Part shown: positions 1 through 5,907 of the stretch, piece after piece | Layout: each line of letters begins with the position of its first letter | How positions within the stretch are numbered: the stretch's first letter is position 1 | Source of the DNA: DASVLX01 sp035552275 | GTDB taxonomy: Bacteria; Actinomycetota; Actinomycetes; Mycobacteriales; Pseudonocardiaceae | Direction: 5' to 3' | Length of the DNA: 10,481 nt | Assembly (NCBI GenBank): GCA_035552275.1 | Contig: DASZLR010000163.1 | Location: 1 to 10,481 of the forward strand | Notes under the pieces: model-generated | Database searches by the model: none | The model's input: only the letters and a program-made list of their open reading frames with translations | Told to the model about the DNA's origin: nothing | Position numbers and translations under genes: made by a program

Positions 1-3000
1 TGACAGGCCGAGCGCCCAGACATCGGCGGCGGCCAGCTCCACGTCGTCCATGCCCGGCAACGTCGGAGCCGTCACCCCTACCGCCATGCCGGGCAGCCGG
101 TCGGGCCGCTCCGTCGCCGCTGCCCCGGCCGCCCACAGCGCCGCCCGTCGGGACAGCCCCCAGCATCCGAACACGCCCGCCGTGGCCAGCGCCTCGATCT
201 GCGCCGTGGACAGCCGGACCCGGCGGGCCAGATCGGCCATGCCGCGATACTCGCCGGCCTGCTCCCGCTCGGCCACCAGCCGCTCCGCCAGGTCGTCCCC
301 GATCAGCCGGATCGAGCCGAGGCCCAGCCGCACGGCCCGTCCTCCGGTGCTGCCGGCGTTGGATTCGAGCGTGGGGTGCACCGCGCTGATGTTGATATCC
401 GGACCGCGGACCGTCACGCCGTGCCGTCGGGCGTCGGCGGCCAGGGACTGCGGTGAATAGAATCCCATGGGCTGCGCCCGGAGCAGGGCGGCGCAGAACG
501 CCGCCGGGTGATATCGCTTGAACCAGGCGCTGGAGAAGACCAGGTGCGCGAAGGACAGCGCATGGCTTTCCGGGAAACCGAAATTGGCGAACGCCAGTAG
601 CTTGGCGTAGAGCTGATCGGCCAGGTCACCGGTGATCTTGTTGCGGGCCATACCCTGGAACAGCCGCACCTTCAACCGTTCCATTCTCTCGGTGGAGCGT
701 TTGGCGCCCATCGCCCGGCGCAACTGGTCGGCCTCGGCCGCGCTGAAGTCAGCCAGGTCGACCGCCATCTGCATCAGCTGCTCCTGGAACAGCGGCACGC
801 CCAGGGTCTTCTCCAGTGCCTTTTTCAACTTCGGGTGGTCGTAGTCCCAGCTCCGTGGCTTTCCCGCCGTTCTGTTCTGTTCCTCGGTGTGCCGGCTGAT
901 GTAGGGGTGCACCGATCCGCCCTGAATCGGGCCGGGACGGATCAGCGCGACCTCCACCACCAGGTCATAGAACTTCCTGGGCTTCAGCCGCGGCAGAGTC
1001 GCCATCTGGGCCCGGCTTTCCACCTGGAACACGCCGATCGAATCGGCCCGGCACAGCATCTCGTACACCTCGGGATCGGCCATGTCCAGCGATCCCAGGT
1101 CGACCTCGATCCCCTCGTGCTTCCGCACCAGGTCGATCGCGTACCGCAGGGCGGACAGCATGCCCAGACCCAGCAGGTCGAACTTGACCAGGCCGGCGGC
1201 AGCGCAGTCGTCCTTGTCCCACTGCAACACACTGCGTTCGGCCATCCGCGCCCACTCCACCGGGCACACCTCGCTGACCGGCCGGTCGCAGATCACCATT
1301 CCGCCGGAGTGAATGCCCAGATGCCGGGGAAAATCCCGCATCTCGTTGGCCAGTTCCACCACCAATGGCGGGATATCGTGATCCGGACTGTCGATACTGG
1401 ACGGTAGCGGACCCCAGCGGTCGATCTGCTTGCTCCACGCGTTCTGCTGGCCCGGCGCATAACCCAGGGCTCGGGCCATGTCCCGCACCGCCGACCGCGC
1501 CCGATAGCTGATCACATTGGCGACCTGCGCCGACCGCAACCGGCCGTATTTCTGGTAGACGTACTGAATGGCCTCTTCCCGCCGGTCCGACTCGATGTCC
1601 AGGTCGATGTCCGGATAGCCGTCCCGCTCCGGCGCCAGGAACCGTTCGAACAGCAGGTCGTACTTCACCGCGTCGACATTGGTGATTCCGATGGCGAAGC
1701 AGACCGCCGAGTTCGCCGCCGAACCCCGGCCCTGACACAGAATTCCGTTGCGACGACAGAAACTCACGATGTCGTGCACGATCAGGAAGTAGCCCGGGAA
1801 TTTCATGCTTTCGATCACCTGCAGCTCGTGGTCGAGCTGTTGGTACGCCCGCGGATTCTGGGTGCGTGAACCATAACGGCGCCGCGCTCCCCGCCGGACC
1901 AACTCGCGGAGCCAGCTCGCCTCGGTGTGCCCGGCCGGCACGTCGAACGGCGGCAGGTTCGGCGCCACCAACCGCAGATCGAACGCGCACTCCACACCCA
2001 GCAGCGCCGACCTGGCGACCGCGCCCGGATAGCGGGCGAACAACCGCGCCATCTCCGCGCCGGAACGCAGATACGCGTTGGGCGCCGACGGCAGCCAGCC
2101 CACCATCTCATCCAGACCGCGCCGGGCCCGCACCGCTGCCAGCGCGTCGGCCAGCCGACCACGAGCCGGCCGCGCGTAGTGCACCGCGTTGCTGGCGACG
2201 GTCGGGAGGCCGAGATCGGCGGCCAACCCGGCGAGCAGGTCGTTGTGCGTGGAGTCCAGCGGCAGGCCGTGGTCGACCAACTCCACGTACACATTGTTGT
2301 GCCCGAACAAATCCACCAGCCGGCGCAGTTCCCGGGCCGCCGCTGGTGACCCCTCGCCGACCAGCGCCCGACGCACCGCGCCCTTGCGACAACCGGTGAG
2401 CACCGCCACTTTCCCCCGCACCTGCTCGGCGACCCGCTCCACGTCGTAGCGCGGCCGGCCCTTCTCCGGATCATCGGCTTGCCGGGACGGACCTTCGGAC
2501 TCCCCACGCCGCGCCCGACGCACGGTGCGCTCACCCAGCTGGCCGACGGTGATCGCCTGACACAGCGCGTGGTAGCCGGCCTTTTCTCTGGCCAGCAGCA
2601 ACAGATGCCGGCCGGCCGGATCGGCGATCCCATTCTGTGGCGCGGGAAGCCCGAGAGACAGTTCAGTGCCGAACGCGGTGTGCAGGCCGATTTCCCTGGC
2701 CGCCTCGGCGAACCGCACCACCCCGTACATCCCGTCGTGATCGGTGAGCGCGATCGCGTCCAGGCCCTGCCGGGCCGCCTCCTCCACCAGTTCCTCGGGA
2801 TGGCTGGCGCCGTCCAGAAAACTGAAGTTGGAATGGCAGTGCAGTTCCGCGTAGGGCACGCGCGCCGCGTCCCCGACATGCTCGTCAACCGGGCGGCGCC
2901 GCGCCGGGTCGGGCTTGTACTCGTCTCGCCGCCGTGTCCACGCCGGACTGTCCCCGCCGTCGCCGGGAGGACCTGCCGGCTGCCCGGACAACACCCGGTG

Positions 3001-3039
3001 GAACTCACCCCACCGAACCGGCGGGTTATTCCAGCCCAT
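1..3039 (-). CDS. dnaE2: Error-prone DNA polymerase DnaE2 (C-family), partial, C-terminus off the left edge
   Basis: DnaE2 is the damage-inducible C-family polymerase that extends DNA past lesions and makes most SOS mutations in mycobacteria. The frame is open from the ATG at 3037-3039 to the window edge (1013 codons). An N-terminal PHP domain shows LHCHSNFSFLDG (about residues 66-77) and TDHDGMYG (99-106). The polymerase core has GRGSAANSAVCFAIGIT (437-453) and the acidic motif YPDIDLDIESD (475-485), which carries the expected metal-binding aspartates. Then come QYVYQKYG and a thumb/fingers stretch with FGFPESHALSFAHL near 826. The last residues, LPGMDDVELAAADVWALGLS, match the region just before the DnaE2 C-terminal end, so I infer that roughly 70-100 residues are missing. 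The start fits the family N-terminus (MGWNNPPVRW) and has GGAG six bases upstream. Spot translations at several points show no frameshift. It is the last gene seen in the imu operon. Confidence 0.96.
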   Translation of the reverse strand, partial: MGWNNPPVRWGEFHRVLSGQPAGPPGDGGDSPAWTRRRDEYKPDPARRRPVDEHVGDAARVPYAELHCHSNFSFLDGASHPEELVEEAARQGLDAIALTDHDGMYGVVRFAEAAREIGLHTAFGTELSLGLPAPQNGIADPAGRHLLLLAREKAGYHALCQAITVGQLGERTVRRARRGESEGPSRQADDPEKGRPRYDVERVAEQVRGKVAVLTGCRKGAVRRALVGEGSPAAARELRRLVDLFGHNNVYVELVDHGLPLDSTHNDLLAGLAADLGLPTVASNAVHYARPARGRLADALAAVRARRGLDEMVGWLPSAPNAYLRSGAEMARLFARYPGAVARSALLGVECAFDLRLVAPNLPPFDVPAGHTEASWLRELVRRGARRRYGSRTQNPRAYQQLDHELQVIESMKFPGYFLIVHDIVSFCRRNGILCQGRGSAANSAVCFAIGITNVDAVKYDLLFERFLAPERDGYPDIDLDIESDRREEAIQYVYQKYGRLRSAQVANVISYRARSAVRDMARALGYAPGQQNAWSKQIDRWGPLPSSIDSPDHDIPPLVVELANEMRDFPRHLGIHSGGMVICDRPVSEVCPVEWARMAERSVLQWDKDDCAAAGLVKFDLLGLGMLSALRYAIDLVRKHEGIEVDLGSLDMADPEVYEMLCRADSIGVFQVESRAQMATLPRLKPRKFYDLVVEVALIRPGPIQGGSVHPYISRHTEEQNRTAGKPRSWDYDHPKLKKALEKTLGVPLFQEQLMQMAVDLADFSAAEADQLRRAMGAKRSTERMERLKVRLFQGMARNKITGDLADQLYAKLLAFANFGFPESHALSFAHLVFSSAWFKRYHPAAFCAALLRAQPMGFYSPQSLAADARRHGVTVRGPDINISAVHPTLESNAGSTGGRAVRLGLGSIRLIGDDLAERLVAEREQAGEYRGMADLARRVRLSTAQIEALATAGVFGCWGLSRRAALWAAGAAATERPDRLPGMAVGVTAPTLPGMDDVELAAADVWALGLS

Positions 3040-3208
3040 GGCGCGCTCCATATCCGTCGCTCGGTCGACGCGGCCGAGGAAAGATCAACAGCCGCGCCGG
3101 TTCGGCGGAGCCGGTCGGGATCCGCAACTCGGCGGATTCGTCGGTCAGCTCATGGAGCAAGCATCGATCGCTCATTCGCGCCGGCCACGGAACCTCGTCG
3201 GAGAACAT
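3026..3208 (-). CDS. Small ORF (60 aa) bridging imuB and dnaE2, unknown function
   Basis: I do not recognise this product. Its ATG shares one base with the imuB stop (TGATG at 3206-3210), and its TAA at 3026-3028 lies 14 bases inside dnaE2, so it fills the 168-base gap between the two mutasome genes. The first 42 codons have mostly G/C third positions (about 83% by hand count). The last 18 drop to about half, where the sequence also carries the dnaE2 ribosome binding site. The protein is mixed and charged (for example ESAELRIPTGSAEPARLLIF at about 25-44), has no membrane segment or signal peptide, and is less Arg/Pro-dominated than the antisense shadows nearby. A purine-rich GGAAGGG stretch lies about 11 bases upstream. 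It could be a real coupled cistron or just a coupling spacer that happens to stay open. A 21-codon alternative (MTDVLRRGSV..., 3150-3215) starts nearby in another frame. Confidence 0.4.
   Translation of the reverse strand: MFSDEVPWPARMSDRCLLHELTDESAELRIPTGSAEPARLLIFPRPRRPSDGYGARHGLE
3046..3049 (-). promoter_or_regulatory. Ribosome binding site of dnaE2
   Basis: On the minus strand GGAG lies six bases before the ATG at 3039. It supports the start giving MGWNNPPVRW, which is the usual DnaE2 N-terminus. The site lies inside the small ORF that bridges imuB and dnaE2, so ribosomes finishing that ORF would pass over it. Confidence 0.6.
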
Positions 3209-4860
3209 CAGTCATATATCCCTTCCACCAGCCACTGCCCGCCTTCGCGGAGCAGCAGAAACGCCTCATCGCTCGCCTCATCGCTCGCCTCATCGCCGTG
3301 CCGGCCCCGCGCCAGAACCTGTAGCCGGGCAAGACGGTGTCTGTCCCCGTCGGTCCACCACCGTTCGACGGTGAGCCAGGGACCGGCCCAGGCCCGCACC
3401 GGCCGGGCCGGACCGCCGTCAACCGAAATCCGATGTGGACTCGCGGTGAGCCGGCGCCGGCCGGTGACCCCGACCTCCGCGCCGGTTTCATCGACAACCA
3501 CGGCGGGCAGCGGCTTTCTCGGCACGGTCGCCGGCGACGGCGCCGGCAGCCGCCCCGGCCAGGGCGCCTCGGGATCGACCTCGGGGACCGGCTTGTCGCC
3601 CCAGGGCACCCATCGCACCTGCTCACCGGGGCCGCGACCGCCGCCGAGCACTGCGGTGAACAGGCCTTCCGGCCCGAGCAGGCCCTGCACCCGTAGCAAC
3701 GCCCGGCCCGCCCGTTCGGCCTCGGCCGGACTGCCGTCCGCCCCGGCCCACAACCCGAGTTGCAGCGCCGGACCGTCGATCACTTCCTCGGGAACCAGCC
3801 GCAGCATCCGCAGCCCGCCACCCGAGCGACCGACCCCACCACCCGCGCGCAGCCAGCCGTCCAACTGCCAGCGCACTCGGTCCACGATGCCGGCGAGGGC
3901 GAGCGGCTCGGCACACCGCCATACCCGGCTCAACAGCTCCCCCTGTTCGGTTTCGGCCTGAATGGCCAGCCGGACACAGGCCAGACCGTGCGCGGACAAC
4001 CGGGAATGCAGCAGTTCCGCCACGCCCTTGGCGGCGAACGCCGCGTTGTCGATCCGGTCGGCCGGCGGGTCGAGCACCTCGGCGACCGCCAGGTCCGGCG
4101 GGGGTCGCCGGCGGGCCAGCTGGCCGGCCGAGAGCCCCCGGGCGAGCCGGTGCGCGATCACCGCGTCCGTGCCGAACCGGGACGCCACATCCCGCGCCGG
4201 GATCGCGGCGAACGCGCCCAGGGTGCGCATGCCGAGCCGGTGCAACAGATCGACCAGATCGGCTCGCTCGGATCGGGCTCGGCCGTCCCACTTCTCCATC
4301 GGCTGGTCGAGCTCGGCGATGCTCAGCGGGGCAAGGAATTCCGGACTGCCACCGGGCGGCACGACCAACCCGCGATGGGCGGCCAGCATCGCGGCGAACA
4401 GCCCGTCGGCAGCACCCACCTGACACTCCACCCGAGCCCGCGCGGCCACCCGGTCGATCAACCGCTCGGCGACCGTCTGGGCGTCGCCGAAGTAGCTGAT
4501 CGGCCCCTGTGCCGGCACCGCGACCAGGCCGGGGTGGATCACGTCCGCTCCCGGCGCCAGTTCCTCCACGGCCGCCACCACCGGCTCGAACAACCGGGCG
4601 TCCCGGCCCGGATCGGTGGGCAGCAGCACCAGCTCAGGGCAGCGTTCCTGAGCTTCCCGCTGGCGCATGCCGCCCCGCACCCCGTCCGTCCAGGCCGGCG
4701 CCGAGCAGGCCACCACCCGGTTCGCCGCGACCACGGCGACCGGAACATCCGAGGTCAGGCCGGCGGTCATGCCAGCCGCCATCACCGGCCAGGCCGGACA
4801 CCACACCACGATCACCCGGGTGGCGTCGTCGGCCCGATCGACTGTCGCCCTTGTCAGCAC
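3208..4860 (-). CDS. imuB: ImuB, Y-family polymerase-like mutasome adaptor (catalytically inactive)
   Basis: ImuB (550 aa) is a Y-family fold protein that is not a polymerase. It brings DnaE2 and ImuA' to the sliding clamp during damage-induced mutagenesis. The N-terminal strand reads VIVVWCPAWPVMAAG (16-30), where active Y-family enzymes have the first catalytic aspartate. The second acidic motif (SIDEA in active enzymes) is replaced by LVAVPAQGPISYFGD (112-126), so the metal ligands are absent, as usual for ImuB. A helix-hairpin-helix-like stretch LHRLGMRTLGAFAAIPARDV lies at 206-225. QLGLWAG at 367-373 sits where mycobacterial ImuB has its clamp-binding QLPLWG motif. The C-terminus WLVEGIYD is typical. 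An SDEA repeat (about 522-533) is a low-complexity insert. The GTG start lies 7 bases after the imuA' stop, so translation is probably coupled. A few N-terminal residues could shift if a later GTG is used. Confidence 0.95.
   Translation of the reverse strand: MLTRATVDRADDATRVIVVWCPAWPVMAAGMTAGLTSDVPVAVVAANRVVACSAPAWTDGVRGGMRQREAQERCPELVLLPTDPGRDARLFEPVVAAVEELAPGADVIHPGLVAVPAQGPISYFGDAQTVAERLIDRVAARARVECQVGAADGLFAAMLAAHRGLVVPPGGSPEFLAPLSIAELDQPMEKWDGRARSERADLVDLLHRLGMRTLGAFAAIPARDVASRFGTDAVIAHRLARGLSAGQLARRRPPPDLAVAEVLDPPADRIDNAAFAAKGVAELLHSRLSAHGLACVRLAIQAETEQGELLSRVWRCAEPLALAGIVDRVRWQLDGWLRAGGGVGRSGGGLRMLRLVPEEVIDGPALQLGLWAGADGSPAEAERAGRALLRVQGLLGPEGLFTAVLGGGRGPGEQVRWVPWGDKPVPEVDPEAPWPGRLPAPSPATVPRKPLPAVVVDETGAEVGVTGRRRLTASPHRISVDGGPARPVRAWAGPWLTVERWWTDGDRHRLARLQVLARGRHGDEASDEASDEAFLLLREGGQWLVEGIYD
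3262..3296. repeat. 12-bp tandem repeat inside imuB, nearly three copies
   Basis: The plus strand reads CGCCTCATCGCT twice (3262-3273, 3274-3285) plus eleven bases of a third copy (3286-3296). The period is four codons, so the frame is kept. It encodes an (SDEA)n run just before the conserved ImuB C-terminus, most simply by replication slippage. It is the sort of locus where copy number would vary between strains. Confidence 0.85.
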
Positions 4861-4867
4861 TGCTCTC

Positions 4868-5656
4868 TCACCCCGCTTTCACGCCTAGATCGAGATCGGA
4901 GTTCTCCTCCGGTGTCGGTGGCACCGGACCGAGACCACCCCCGCCGGACAGGGACAAGCCGCCGTACGTCGGACGGGCCGCGACGCCACGACCGCGCACC
5001 GACAACGCCAGCTCGCACTCGGCCAGGTGGCCGTGGCCGACCGCGGATTCAGCACCGGCTTCAGCACCGGGATCAGTGCCGAAGCCGACGCCGAGCCCGG
5101 ACCACCGCGTCCGGGTGCAGCTCAGTTCGAGGTCGGCGCCCGGCCACTGTCCAAACGGGAATTGTCCAAACGGGATGAGCACCGCGCCCCGATGCCTTGC
5201 CCGGGCCGACAACCGACGGGCCAGCCCGGCGCCGGACGGACCGGCGCGCGCCAGCCCGGCACCGGCCACCACGACCAGATCCACCCCGTCCAGCAGAGCG
5301 GCGACCACGGAGCCGAGTTGCGCCCCGGGGTCCGGCACCAGCGCCAGCCGATGCACGGCCACCCCGAGCTCGGACGCGGCGAGCAGGCCCAGATCCGGCA
5401 TGCCCACCACGGCCGCCCATGACCCGCGCGAGGTGGCCAGGGCCAGCAGCGCGAGCAGCACGGTGGTGGACCCGCGCACCACCACCGTGCTACCGCGCCG
5501 CAACCCGCGATGCGGCAACAGGTTCGCCAGTTCCGCGTGCACCGGCAGAACCCGCTGCCCCACCGCCTGGCTCGGCGTGCTGAGCTCGCTGGCGCTCCGC
5601 ACGGCACCCGGAGGAGCACCGCGCGGGATCAGCGAGGTCACAGACGCCACAGACAC
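4868..5656 (-). CDS. imuA': ImuA', RecA-fold accessory protein of the DnaE2 mutasome
   Basis: ImuA' (262 aa from this start) is the actinobacterial RecA-like accessory factor that works with ImuB and DnaE2 in induced mutagenesis. The family core is clear: LLPHRGLRRGSTVVVRGSTT (46-65, a degenerate P-loop-like region), LLALLALATSRGSWAAVVGMPDLGLLAA (67-94), LALVPDPG (104-111), VVAALLDGVDLVVV (117-130), ARRLSARARHRGAVLIPFG (146-164) and WPGADLEL (171-178). I place the start at the GTG at 5654-5656 because GGAGG lies seven bases upstream. An in-frame GTG ten codons earlier (5686) has no such site and would put the SD within the gene. Mycobacterial ImuA' is about 200 aa. The extra length comes from a repeat at 162-171, a Gly/Ala/Glu-rich segment (about 191-209) and a Gly/Pro tail. 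It is the first gene after the LexA-controlled promoter and is followed 7 bases later by imuB. Confidence 0.92.
   Translation of the reverse strand: MSVASVTSLIPRGAPPGAVRSASELSTPSQAVGQRVLPVHAELANLLPHRGLRRGSTVVVRGSTTVLLALLALATSRGSWAAVVGMPDLGLLAASELGVAVHRLALVPDPGAQLGSVVAALLDGVDLVVVAGAGLARAGPSGAGLARRLSARARHRGAVLIPFGQFPFGQWPGADLELSCTRTRWSGLGVGFGTDPGAEAGAESAVGHGHLAECELALSVRGRGVAARPTYGGLSLSGGGGLGPVPPTPEENSDLDLGVKAG
5148..5175. repeat. Tandem 13-bp direct repeat in imuA'
   Basis: TGTCCAAACGGGA occurs exactly at 5148-5160 and 5163-5175 on the plus strand, with a period of 15 bases (five codons). On the coding strand it gives PFGQF-PFGQW at residues 162-171 of ImuA', immediately before the conserved WPGADL motif. 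It looks like an in-frame duplication. Confidence 0.9.
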
Positions 5657-5663
5657 CGGACAA

Positions 5664-5668
5664 CCTCC
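5664..5668 (-). promoter_or_regulatory. Ribosome binding site of imuA'
   Basis: GGAGG on the minus strand (within GGTGGAGG) ends seven bases before the GTG at 5656. It is the strongest Shine-Dalgarno match near this gene and decides the start in favour of this GTG over the upstream in-frame GTG at 5686. Confidence 0.75.
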
Positions 5669-5685
5669 ACCACACAGGTCACGCA

Positions 5686-5725
5686 CACGTCCGTGTACGT
5701 GAACCGCCGTGGGGAAGACGGCGGT
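5686..5725 (-). promoter_or_regulatory. Two small hairpins in the imuA' leader RNA
   Basis: In the untranslated leader, transcription first meets ACCGCCGT / ACGGCGGT (5718-5725 with 5703-5710), an 8-bp perfect stem with a 7-base loop. A 5-bp stem CACGT / ACGTG follows (5697-5701 with 5686-5690) with a 6-base loop. They end about 18 bases before the ribosome binding site. Neither is followed by a T run, so they do not look like terminators. They may shape leader stability or translation. The pairing is seen; any function is inference. Confidence 0.45.
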
Positions 5726-5757
5726 GCCTCAAGCGATCGATCCCGACTACCGATCAC

Positions 5758-5787
5758 CCATCGATCGAACGCATGTTCGATCGATGG
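5758..5787. promoter_or_regulatory. LexA (SOS) box controlling the imu operon
   Basis: The core TCGAACGCATGTTCGA (5765-5780) matches the actinobacterial/Bacillus-type LexA operator TCGAACRNNYGTTCGA at every position. The symmetry reaches well beyond the core: 13-bp arms (5758-5770 and 5775-5787) are perfect inverted copies around the central GCAT. It lies just downstream of the -10 element of the imu promoter, so bound LexA would block transcription of imuA'-imuB-dnaE2 until DNA damage triggers LexA cleavage. No second LexA box was seen before imuB or dnaE2, which fits a single operon. Confidence 0.93.
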
Positions 5788-5792
5788 AGTAC

Positions 5793-5821
5793 AGTTAACC
5801 GCATGATCGAGAAGGTGTCAA
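5793..5821 (-). promoter_or_regulatory. Probable promoter of the imuA'-imuB-dnaE2 operon
   Basis: On the minus strand TTGACA (5816-5821) is followed by a 17-base spacer and TTAACT (5793-5798). The -35 is a perfect housekeeping-sigma match with ideal spacing, while the -10 matches only partly. Transcription would start near 5786-5788, placing the LexA box at the very beginning of the transcript, a classic repression position. The -35 element overlaps the T-rich tail of the upstream purH terminator. Confidence 0.6.
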
Positions 5822-5865
5822 ACAGAACCACCGGTCGGCGATCGCCGACCGGCCAGCGGGTTCTG
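5817..5865 (-). terminator. Probable intrinsic terminator after purH
   Basis: About 40 bases after the purH stop, the minus strand forms a strong hairpin. Its inner stem is CCGGTCGGC with GCCGACCGG around GATC (5831-5852, a perfect 22-bp palindrome). It is extended by an outer stem CAGAACC (5859-5865) with GGTTCTG (5823-5829). The strand then reads TTTGAC, so the T tract is short, as is common in high-GC actinobacteria. It would insulate the purine operon from the SOS operon. On the plus strand it is followed by GAGTGG, so it would not terminate that way. Confidence 0.6.
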
Positions 5866-5907
5866 GAGTGGGTTCCGGCGCCGGTTCCGGCGCGGACTGT
5901 GCTGACG

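Noticed and set aside
965..1990. Minus-strand ORF in a second frame inside dnaE2
   Set aside because: The DnaE2 frame is continuous through the region with all polymerase motifs. This one is Gly/Arg/Ala-rich shadow.
3040..3210. Separate LexA box or promoter for dnaE2
   Set aside because: I searched the imuB-dnaE2 gap for GAAC-N4-GTTC and found none, and no good -35/-10 pair was seen. dnaE2 is best read as part of the imuA' operon.
3760..5178. Plus-strand ORF (472 codons) over imuB and imuA'
   Set aside because: It is antisense to two recognisable genes and has low-complexity Arg/Pro/His/Gln-rich translation.
5752..5772. Possible six-codon leader peptide (ATG within the LexA box, MRSIDG)
   Set aside because: No ribosome binding site precedes it, and it lies inside the operator at the transcript's 5' end, so it is most likely chance.
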